Assembly: GCA_051294375.1 (NCBI GenBank)
Contig: CM119269.1
Span: 8,429,225 to 8,493,224, forward strand
Length of the DNA: 64,000 nt
Reading direction: 5' to 3'
Source: Paraspadella gotoi
Lineage: Eukaryota > Chaetognatha
Shown: in pieces, positions 33,442 to 42,843 of the stretch
Numbering within the stretch: the stretch's first letter is position 1
Layout of the letters: each line of letters begins with the position of its first letter
Notes under the pieces: model-generated
What the model saw: only the letters and a program-made list of their open reading frames with translations
Databases searched by the model: none
What the model was told of the DNA's origin: nothing
Translations under genes and position numbers: made by a program

Positions 33442-36236
33442 CTGGATGACTTAGAGTCAGGATCAGGATCGACAAAAACGACGACGATAATTTGAACGAT
33501 GGATTAATTGTTTTGGTTTTCGGTTAGGGATAAGGTTAATTTAGGGAATAGATATTAGGGATTAGGGTTGGGATAAGGGTCAGGGTTAGGGTTTAGGGTT
33601 GGGATTAGGGATTAGGGTTAAGGATTAGGGTTAGGGATTAGGTTCTTTTTCCCGACGCTACTTTTGCAACAATAAAATTCTGGCATGCTGGGTGACTCAG
33701 CGAGAGAAAGAATTAAGCCTCCGTTACGATCGGGATCGACAGAAACGACGACGATAGTTTGAACGATGGAGGAAGCAGTTGCGACGATGAGAGCTACGAC
33801 TAAAGGAGTGACGCATAAAACGACGATGGAAGCAGCAAAAGAGACAAGTTTTTTGTGTATTTTTGAGTCCGCTGCTTCAGGAGCCGCAGCAAGGGGGCTT
33901 CTTTGAAAAAAGTGCCGAGAATTGTATAGTTTTTTTTCAATTTCAAAAAAAAAATCATTCATGTATAAAGGTTACTTTACTAGTAAAGGAATTGATAAAT
34001 TTTCTACTTTTTATTGGTTGTACCGTCAGCTTGAAGTGATGTAATATCAGTCTTGTATTCCTAACGCAAGGGTCCCCGATTCTGGCCCAGTCACCCTCAC
34101 GGTTTTTGGTGGTACATACCGCCAGCAGGGGCGTGTAAATTGGTTAAACACCCTCCACGGGAAAAGCTCATGGGACTAAAAAAATTTATAATAAATAAAT
34201 ATAAGAGAAATAACAGCTTTTAATTTTGTAAAATATTTTTTTCATCAGGACAGGAGAGAACGCTTAAAATACATTCATAATGTAACAATAACGTGATTTT
34301 TAAAAGCATCCAAACCTCATTTCTTGAGAAGTTATATTTTATTTATTTATTTTTTTAAGGAAGTGGAGTGGAGGGTCCCGCCATTCTCTACACGCCACTG
34401 ACCACCAGACTACATTTATTTCTTTGCTGTGAACATGTTTTTTGCTTATTTTCTCTCAGTCGCGTCTACGTTTGCGGGTGGCGAATCACCGAGTTTGGGA
34501 CCCTCGTCTCCGCGGCGATGTCGACGCTGTGTTTGGCGAAGGCAGCGATCGAGAATCGTCATTCCGAGGATCATCCCTGTTGCCTCTCGAAGATTTGCTC
34601 GGTCCTCGGTTTGATTCAAAGCCTATTTGGTTTGACCATTTTTTTGTACATTTTGAGCCTTAACGCCTTTATGGTTTCCCCATGGCTTCTCGCCTGCCTT
34701 CCTCTTATGCCGCTGAGAGTTTTTTCATTTTATGAACTAAAGGCAATTGCTTTTGGCTTCTTTTCAAACAATAGATTAGACGTTAAAATAAAATCTAAAA
34801 ATAACATTTTTCATGTTATTTACAGTCCCTACATTAATATTTTTTTGTTCTCTTTAACTCTTTTTATAAAAAAGTTAGATTTTTTAGGTTACAACCCGAT
34901 AAATATTAAACTATCTTTACATTGGAATTTAATCACCGACTTGTCCCCAAAAATAAAGTTTTTTTTTAAGAAGCCCACGGTAAAATTTCTTTTAAACAAC
35001 AATGTAATTTTTTGCACAAGTGGAATAATAAACAAAAAAAATTGGATTAAATCTTTTGGCGAGATTTTGCAATGCAAACCCGATTGTAATTCTGATCTTT
35101 ATGCTGGTGCAATTTACATGAAAGCTGGCAATAATTATCTTTTACAACCTGATTTTGGCTTATACTTAATTCTACTCTTAATAGACACAACCTTTAGTGG
35201 GGTTTATAGTATTACTTTTTTTCTTATGAGAAAGTCTTTTAAAGCATATTTTTTATCACTACTTTCACTTTTTAGTACCATCTTTGTTATTTATTTAAAT
35301 CTTTACCATTTTATTTTTCACATTAACGTCGTGAATATAAAAAAAACTAGACGTGCTGTCTTATCAAATTATCTTTTGATGACCAAACCAATTCCATTAA
35401 AAGATCCAAATATCAACAAGGATTTTTTTCAACAAATCTACAAGTCTCATTTGAAGGTTTATAGATTTTCAAGTTTAATCTCAAAAATGTCAGGAGTAAT
35501 ATTTTTCTCAACATTGGCATTTTGCTTACAGAATCTTCGCTCAAACTGGAAAAGTAAACGTGTCTTTCTCACAGTTGAGTTTTTTATCGGAATACTTTCA
35601 ATTTTTCTCCCAATTTTGACTTTTTTCACAATCAGACAAACAACGTGCCGACAAAATGTCTTGGTCGGTCAAGAAGAGTTGCTACACCTTTGCTACCAAA
35701 AGATACTCGACTCAGATAACCCTAGAAAAAATTTTAATCCCTGCAAGGCGGTTTTTTTTTCTAAACTTTCGACCCACGCTTTTCTTCAAGATAATTTCTT
35801 TTACTTTTTTTCTTTGTCTCTTCTCCCGCTTTACAAATATCTCTGCGTCTCGATTGATGGATTGATTACAATTTATCGATCGGACAAACGAATATTCCTC
35901 GCAAAAGTGCCGCAGCTCATTTCTGGTGGAATCATCTTAGCTTCGTCTTACATGGTCGTATCTTCGCTACAAAACCCGGCTACGCAATTGGGTTATGCTA
36001 AATTCGCGAAGGTCCCTCGTCCGAAACATACTTTTCTTGGGAACAATTTAAGAGTGAACTTCGAAAGCGAGATTTTTTATCCCTTCAATGACCTTTTGTT
36101 TCCTTTCTTGGAATTTCAAGTCGAAAACCTGTCTGCTTTTTTCGACGAAATGAAAGTTCATCTTTTCAAAGACATAAAAAAAGGTCCCAATATCTTGATT
36201 CTATCCTTTCTCTTCGTTCCTGCGTTGATTTTTTAA
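29274..36236 (+). CDS. XK-related-like multi-pass membrane protein, paralogue B (3 exons)
   Basis: Exons 29274-29588, 33037-33344 and 34460-36236 join in phase and give about 799 aa. The first helix carries DVITD (residues 18-22), aligned with DLGTD of paralogue A. Exon 2 has HIFLESWPQVLIQ (about 132-144), the XK-family ExxPQ signature. Exon 3 opens with 'YVCGWRITEFGTLVSAAMST' and 'LCLAKAA', aligned with exon 2 of A. Further on, 'YLILLLIDTTFSGVYS' aligns with 'LVLILLVDMITGLVYV' of A. Exon 3 is one continuous frame where A has two introns (after IQG and before GKSKD). The exon 2 donor is uncertain: AG|GTCATT paired with the strong TTTTCTCTCAG acceptor is preferred, but TTTG|GTTGAG with an acceptor at 34,358-34,359 is also phase-consistent and would add about 33 residues. 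The C-terminal half is rich in A/T and Phe/Leu/Ile. Confidence 0.77.
31560..32956 (+). mobile_element. pearl/Helentron-like element, copy 2 (about 1.4 kb), in XK-like B intron 1
   Basis: Same ends as copy 1 ('TTTTTAGTCGGATCTGCTTA' and 'CGTGGGCAGATCCGACATTG' followed by TTTGCTCAAACTTGT). It has a short GTCC block at 31,701-31,725 and three tandem units of about 120 bp (31,737, 31,918 and 32,098). From 32,310 to 32,825 it carries a 15-17-bp array ('AAAAAATGATGCAAGTTG'), about 30 copies. No coding capacity. Confidence 0.72.
32310..32825. repeat. AAAAATGATGCAAGTTG short tandem array
   Basis: About 30 imperfect 15-17-bp units inside the copy 2 element. The Met-Gln-Val-Lys-like and His-His-Phe-like frames are artefacts of the array. 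Confidence 0.95.
33413..33440. repeat. (CT)n microsatellite
   Basis: Short CT run in intron 2 of XK-like B. Confidence 0.9.
33530..33645. repeat. degenerate telomere-type TTAGGG repeats (interstitial)
   Basis: About 14 units of GGTTAGGG, GATTAGGG or GGTTTAGGG. Smaller patches occur at about 6,318-6,365 (CCCTAA sense), 44,315-44,350 and 47,705-47,765. The pattern is degenerate, not a fresh telomere. Confidence 0.85.
33618..33962 (-). CDS. possible nested antisense small membrane protein (114 aa), low confidence
   Basis: Open frame in intron 2 of XK-like B, on the opposite strand. It has one strong hydrophobic segment ('VSFAASIVVLCVTPLVVALI', about residues 40-59), then polar sequence, and its 3' part runs into the telomere-like repeats. 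Part of it (33,695-33,770) is a diverged duplicate of 33,450-33,510, so duplication of repeat DNA is an alternative explanation. I do not recognise the product. Confidence 0.2.
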   Translation of the reverse strand: MNDFFFEIEKKLYNSRHFFQRSPLAAAPEAADSKIHKKLVSFAASIVVLCVTPLVVALIVATASSIVQTIVVVSVDPDRNGGLILSLAESPSMPEFYCCKSSVGKKNLIPNPNP

Positions 36237-36277
36237 AGTTATTAGGCTACATGAATACGGCCATATTTTCCCATAAC

Positions 36278-36560
36278 TAGAGGTAGCCTTACTCAGTAAG
36301 GTGGTTAAGAAATTTGAATTAAGCACCAGCTCAAACGAAAACTAGACATTTTTAAAAAAATTTGAATAGGCCAAAAACTTTAATATTACTCCTCACTCCA
36401 CATATTAATTTTTTAATATTTATTTATAAATAGGAAAGGCTAAAACTTTTTTTATGATTTCTTTATTTTTAAGATCAGATTCAGGTAGCTTGTAAAAAGT
36501 TTTTTACTCGATGTATAAAATATATATTCAATATTTTGATCATAAGTGATTAAATTTGGG
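36278..36560. repeat. dispersed AT-rich repeat (partner of 5575-5830)
   Basis: Begins about 45 bp after the XK-like B stop codon with 'GAGGTAGCCTTACTCAGTAA' and keeps the same order of blocks as the 5.6 kb copy. Confidence 0.7.
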
Positions 36561-36659
36561 TGTATGAAGCTGAAAATTTATATACAGCTTCTCATAATCG
36601 AGGTACTTGAAATTGGGTGAGGACGTTTATTAAATACGTTTTGTTTACGTTTTATCAAA

Positions 36660-36841
36660 ACAAACAAATTTGCTCTACTTTTATTTTTATATCTCTTTCT
36701 CTCTCTCTTTTCTCTTTTAAATATATGTAGCTCTCTCTCTCTGTTTTCCCCAGTCGCTGATTCCTTGGGCTCTGCAGGGGCTTTCTTTCTTTTTCTCTCT
36801 TTGCTCCTGCTCCTTCTGCTGATTCGTCCAAAAACGATTTG

Positions 36842-36883
<42 letters not shown>

Positions 36884-37490
36884 GTTTTTATTTAAAAAAA
36901 ATTTAATTAGGATTGAACTCGTAAAATTAGGCAACGCATTCGTGCATGTAATCATTTTTCTATCGCAACATCGGGTTTTTATTTCGTTCTTTCTTCTCGT
37001 CACTCTCTCTTTATTTTTATTTCTTTCCTTTCTATTCTTTCTTTCCTTTTTTTTCCTTTCTATTCTTTATTTCCTTTTTATTTTATTTTCTTTCTATTCT
37101 TTCTTCCCTTTTTATTCTTTTTCTCATTTCTATTCTTTCTTTCCTTTCTATTCTTTCTTTCCTTTCTATTCTTTCTTTCCTTTCTATTTTTTTTTCATTT
37201 CTATTCTTTCTTTCCTTTCTATTCTTTCTTTCCTTTCTTTTTTTTCTTTCCTTTCTATTCTTTTTTTCCTTTTTATTTTTTCTTTCCTTTCTATTCTTTC
37301 TTTCCTTTCTATTCTTTCTTTCCTTTCTATTCTTTCTTTCCTTTCTATTCTTTCTTTATATTTATTCTTTTCCTCTTTTTCTTTCTGTTTATAAATTTAA
37401 TTTTTTTTAGTATCAAAATTTGTCGTCAATCCAGATTTTTCATATGCGATTGCGACGATCTCTATGCTTTTAAGATTTTTTTTTAAATTT
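36660..37490. repeat. simple-sequence-rich block: CT run, then (CTTTCTTTCCTTTCTATT)n
   Basis: A (CT)n run at 36,845-36,885 is followed at about 37,000-37,370 by roughly 25 copies of a 'TTCTTTCCTTTCTA' unit. The flanks ('AAAATTAGGCAACGCATTCG', 'ATTGCGACGATCTCTATGCT') are reversed matches of the 27.4-27.65 kb sequence. No gene seen between 36,240 and 39,810. Confidence 0.85.
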
Positions 37491-37659
37491 ATTTTAGTAA
37501 CAATAAAAGCATTAAAATTGAACTTTTTTTTAAAATTCTTTTTTTACCTGAAAGTAGACTTCAAGACCAAAATTTTGAACCCCCGCCCCTATTGAATTTA
37601 ATTTCATAGTAGATTTTTACCATAACGCCCAATTTCTTCTTTTGCTGAATAATTTTTTC

Positions 37660-37750
37660 CAATTCACAAACTGAAAAACGCTGAAGAAGGCTTGAATATT
37701 AAAGCCGAAACATGTCTGTTTATCAATAAAAACAAATTTCGTTTGTTTTT
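37660..37750. repeat. 'GAAGAAGGCTTGAATATTAA AGCCGAAACATGTC' element fragment
   Basis: The motif AGCCGAAACATGTCTG near a GCTTGAA/TTCAAGC mini-inverted repeat resembles the stem-loop core of the foldback elements at 41,171 and 43,048, including the ACATGTCTGT(C/T) arm sequence. Confidence 0.6.
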
Positions 37751-38832
37751 CTTTAATTTATAATTTAATCTATAATTTAAGTTAATTTTTAAGATTTAAA
37801 GCTTATGGAGAGGGAATAGGTTAAGAATTACGTTCAAAATTAAGGTTAAAATTAAGTTCAGAGATTTAAGAACTAAAATTTGGGCTCATTTGGAAAAGAG
37901 TGCCGAATATGAATAGAATCTTTTTTTTCCCCATTGTCGTTTTTGAGTGTTTGTTGTCTTTCAATTAAAAGTTATTTTTCGCTAATTAGAAATAGTAATG
38001 ACTATGAGAACGTTAACTTTCTAATTTAAAAATAATTAATGGTGGCATCTGGCATAAGTTTAGATAAATGATGATGATTGTACTTAATCAACCTTGTTGT
38101 ATTCGAAGAAAATCGCATATAAATAAATAAATAACTTTAATTTGCGCCAAATTGATCTTAGTATTTTAATGATTGATTTTTATGTTTTAAATTCGCATAT
38201 GTATTCTTGTAATAGTAACCTTTCTATTTTCATTAAAATGGTTTTAATCTTAATAAAACGTTTTTTTATGAGTAGGCGAATTGAAAACGAAGGTGCTATG
38301 AAATAAATTTTTGAACAGAGGGAATTTAGCTATAAACAGGGATTATTTAAACTTAAAAAAGATTGGGTAGCTCTGGTGAAGTTTCCCCAAGGAGCTAAGG
38401 CCCACACGTTCCTGACTTGGCTCAGTTGAGGAATTCCGAGATTCACGCAATTACGGTATAATACTGTATAATACTGTAATACTGTATAATACTGTTTCCT
38501 GTTTTGATAAGTACCTATGACTGACAAGCAAAAGGTGGCGACTTGAATTTTTGATAAAAGTGACATATTCGTTAAAAGTGAATAAATTTGTACTATTATA
38601 TCCGTTTGTGATAAAAGCCCGCATCAACAATTGTAGACAATAAATTTGGTTAAAAAGTTTTGGCAATCTGGATTGGTCGGTCAAAGGACACAAGGACAGT
38701 CATCTCGGTTCAGAAGAGCTGGTGCTATCATTGCAATAAGTTTGTAGAAGACAATTCGCCGATCCACTGGCCAGTCGTTTTGGCCGAAGATATTGATATG
38801 AAATCTCTCTATCTCTATTTGACCGGTTTTAT

Positions 38833-38837
<5 letters not shown>

Positions 38838-38863
<26 letters not shown>

Positions 38864-38864
38864 T
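38838..38864. repeat. (CT)n microsatellite
   Basis: Short CT run. Confidence 0.9.
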
Positions 38865-38975
38865 GAACATCGCGAATTTTGTCCTTGTTTTATCTCTCAA
38901 AATAAAACTTTCTATGTCTCGGTTCCGAAGAGCTGGTGTTATCATTGCAATAAGTTCACTACGCATGATATCCTC

Positions 38976-39260
38976 GGTCATGGCCCGGTGGCTCATTGAG
39001 TAATGCCATCAGCTCATGACCATTAGGTACCGGGTTCGATCCCCAATGGTACCTACCCTGTGGGAAGTCTTAGGACGGCCGTAAACCGCCTTCGAAGCCA
39101 GGACCCGTTCCATGGCTTCGAGAGGTGTTAAACGAGTCAACCAAAATATCGGTGGGAAACCGACCTTGTTGGATTTGCCATAGCAGGATTTAATTAGAAA
39201 GGTAATTTAGCGCAATCTTATTATGTATATCAAAGTTATGTTCGATATCCTGAATGTCAA
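38976..39260 (+). repeat. tRNA-derived SINE-like repeat, family 2, best copy
   Basis: 'GTGGCTCATTGAGTAATGCC' (A-box-like TGGCTCATTGAG) and 'GGTACCGGGTTCGATCCCC' (B box GGTTCGATCCC) are spaced as in a tRNA-derived head. A body with 'GACCCGTTCCATGGCTTCGA' and 'GTTAAACGAGTCAACCAAA' follows. Reverse partial copies are at 17,016, 22,310 and 22,553. Confidence 0.8.
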
Positions 39261-39424
39261 AGGTAACCATACAAATAAAGGTCGTTAGATTGACTCTTAA
39301 CTATACAAACAGAGAAAAGGGATAGAGCGAGTATTATTAAACATGATAACCGTTTCCCCCCAAACTGTAGATGAAAAGGGATTTGATTGGGTTTAATATA
39401 AACTGTCGAAAAAAATGTAAAAGA

Positions 39425-39638
39425 GAGAGAGAGGAAATAGACAATTTTTTAAAATGTAAAAAGGGGAGAGAGAGAGAGAGAGAGTAGACATTTTTTTTTT
39501 AAAGGTTATTAAATTGTTAGAATACTACATCGTAAACTTATTTAGAGAGTATAATAATATTTGATGCTATATCTCCATAATCTTGAAAGAGAGAGAGAAA
39601 GAGAATGGGAATAGAATAGAAAATGTAAAAAGGGGAGA

Positions 39639-39672
<34 letters not shown>
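39425..39672. repeat. duplicated block with (GA)n runs
   Basis: 'TAGAAAATGTAAAAAGGGGAGA' type sequence with GA runs occurs twice (39,455-39,490 and 39,618-39,675). Each is followed by a near-identical 'TTATTTAGAGAGTATAATAA' + 'TATTTGATGCTATATCTCCA' block (39,539 and 39,705). The second block holds the probable poly(A) signal of the acyl-CoA synthetase gene. Confidence 0.85.
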
Positions 39673-39675
<3 letters not shown>

Positions 39676-39703
39676 CATTGTTATTATACTACTCCATCGT
39701 AAA

Positions 39704-39709
39704 TTTATT
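39704..39709 (-). promoter_or_regulatory. probable poly(A) signal AATAAA of the acyl-CoA synthetase gene
   Basis: TTTATT on the plus strand, about 110 bp past the stop codon at 39,817. A second copy sits in the duplicated upstream block near 39,541. Confidence 0.5.
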
Positions 39710-39816
39710 TAGAGAGTATAATAATATTTGATGCTATATCTCCATAATAATGTAATGTACAATTATAAACCTAAAGTGCGCGATCAAACAACGCAGTACC
39801 AAATTCGTTTCCCTCT

Positions 39817-42772
39817 TTAATTATCCTTTTCCAAGAACGCCCTCTTAATCTCCCGTCTCAAGATCTTTCCCGACGGCGTTCTCGGGATCTCCCCGACAAA
39901 CTCTACTCCACCGCGCAGCCACGAGATGGCGTTGACGCGCGACTCGACGAAACGCTGAAGCTCGGACTCGGTGGAGCCGCGACCCTCCTTCAGGGTCACG
40001 AAGGCGCGGGGCACTTCGCCGCCGACCTGTTGTGAGGGCATGAGGATGATTAGGAAGAGGAGAAAGAAAGAAAGAAAGAAAAGAGGAAAGAAATAGAGAT
40101 AGAAAGAAAGAAAAAAAGAGAAAGGAAGAAAGAAAAAAAAAAGAATATTGAGGGACCTGCTATAGCAGAGTGATGGTAAGAGTGATGGAGGCCTTAGACC
40201 ACCAAAGCCTGTCCACAGTCAGGGGCAAGATAGCTTATTTATTAAATGAATGGATAATTTGTATATTAATAGTACCAATTTCATAAAGAAAGAAAAAAGA
40301 AAGAAAGACAGACAGAAAGAAAGAGACAGATAGAAAAAGAAAAACAAAAAGAAAAAAAATATTACTAAACTAACCTCATGCGGAACTCCAATGACAGCCG
40401 CATCACCAACCGCAGGATGTTCAAGCAACAACCCTTCTAATTCAGCCGGGGCCACTTGGTGTCCCTTGTACTTTATGAGCTCCTTGACCCGGTCAACAAC
40501 ATATAAGTGCCCGTCAGGCTCGATGTAGCCCACGTCACCTGATCTCAGCCAGCCTTCTGAATCGATAGTTGCCGTGGTCGCCGCTGAGTTGTTTAAGTAG
40601 CCCTTCATAATCTTAAGGGGAAGAGTTTTGGGGGCAAAAATAGTTTTAAGATTCGTTGTAAGGACATCGCATGTACAGGTTAATTCCATATCAAAGTAGA
40701 GTCTTTGTGGGTATTACAAGTGCATTTATTTTTTTGCCAATATTTCAATTCACATAGCGGAATCATTTTACAGAACATTTCAATTACAATAAATGCAATT
40801 ACAATAAATGCACTTGTAATACCCACAAAGACTCTCTACTTAAATAGTTTTAAGATTCAATTTTGATTACCCTGATTAAACTGAGGCTGGTTAATTCAAT
40901 TTTTATGCTATAGTATTCTTAAATATATCTCATTCATATTATATTTTAAAGAGCTTTTAAAAGTTGTTAATATTAATTATATTTATGTAAACTTTTTTTT
41001 AAAATTCATCAAAAAAAAGCACCAAATGATTAAAGAAAAAACATTAAGTTTTAATTGAGAGATCATTTTTAAGACTACTTTTTTCCCCTTATTGCCAAGG
41101 CAAATAAAAATCAATCAATATAAAATTTGAACATTGTGTATAGACTTTCGATTTCGTTGTTTATGGGCATTAGGAGAAAAACTATTTTTATTTGTTTTGA
41201 CAACGAATTTTAATGACAATTTGACAGACATGTTTCGACTCTGTATCTTTAGAGTCTAAACACTGATGAAGACTCTAAAGATACAGAGTCGAAACATGTC
41301 TGTCAAATTGTCATTAAAATTCGTTGTCAAAACAAATAAAAATTGTTTTTCTCCTAAAATTTGAACAGAAAAATAATTTTTTTTTTCACAAAGAGTTTTC
41401 AAGATTTTAAAAATCTTTACATGGCGTTTAAATGTGTCACATAAGAATAAGAGAATTAAAAATGAATTGTTCCAATACTATTTCACAATCACCTGAGATC
41501 CCTTGACGAGGACCTCTCCAAGCTCTCCGCCGGACACATCCCCGCCCGTGTCGTCGACCACCCTCAACGAGGTGTTGGGAATGGGAACACCTGCTGATCC
41601 GGGCTTAACGGACCCAGTTGGATCTAAGGTGGCCAAAGGTGATAGTTCAGTCATGCCCCACATCTGAGAAGGATTTTTTTTTACTTTTAGGAATCCCTTT
41701 TCATTAAAATTTCATCTCTTTTTACTCTTAAGAAAATTCCAATAATTGATGTTCCTGTTACAAATTAATTTTATCAATTTTTATACCTTAATTTTTAGTT
41801 GCGCCGCGAGTACTCGATCGGTCTGTCGGTATGTATGTCTGTCGGTCTGTCCCACTAACGTTAAAAATGCATATAATTTGCCTTGAGTTGGTTGCTCATT
41901 TGTTAAGACATGTCATGTCATGCCATATCATATCATATCAAAAGAAGTACACGTGAAAATAAAGTCACTGCGGCGTAACATATTGGATGAACCGATCTTG
42001 TTTGTTTGTAACTCACTTGTCGAACATTGTCTCGCCCAATAAGTTTCATAGTCTCTTCTTGGAGTTCTTTTCTAAAAATAATAAAGGAAATGTTTATTTA
42101 CATTTACCAGCTTTATGTATAGGCTTTCGATTTCGTTGTTTCGTTGTACGACTCTCCTCGCACCGAGCGTCGCCCAAAACGACGGCTTCAGGAGGAGGGA
42201 GAGGAGTCTGTGTCTCCTGTATCAAAACAGGCAAGAACAGGCAACCGGCTGACTCACCGTCAGGTGAGAGGAGGGCCGTCGGCAGGCTATATCAGGCCAA
42301 AAGAGATATACGAGTGGCACTTGGCATTTTTCCAAGTGGAACCTTACCAGACCCCAGAATGTCACGCTCTACAAATATATCCTCTCACCTATGACAGGCC
42401 AATGACCCGATCTTATCGTCAACGTCCTCCATTTGCCCGGCTCATTTTTGAGCTCTTTCTTTAACTTACTTTCACTAACTCTTTACTTACCTATCCCTCA
42501 CCACTTATTCTTCCATTTCAATTTCACTTCATTTTACTAATTTATTTTCACTGTTGTTAATAGTAGTATTACTTAGTTAATCTTTATGTTTACTTATTTA
42601 TTCTTATTTTTCTCTGTTGTACATTACTAAATGTATTAATTTCATTTGTCTCTCTTCTCTCTCTCTCTCTCTCTCTCTCTTTTCATATTCACAATCTTAC
42701 TTCTCCTTCCCCTGTCCTTACCTTGAACTGTCCTCACATCTGACCACTATCTCTCACTCAATTCTTTGTTGG

Positions 42773-42843
<71 letters not shown>

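Noticed and set aside
34429-34663. Plus-strand frames 'FAGGESPSLGPSSPRR' and 'RLRVANHRVWDPRLRG'
   Set aside because: Alternative registers of XK-like B exon 3; the frame aligned with paralogue A is different.
42100-42480. Conventional gene within acyl-CoA synthetase intron 3
   Set aside because: No start context, splice partners or recognised domain; kept only as an unexplained stretch.
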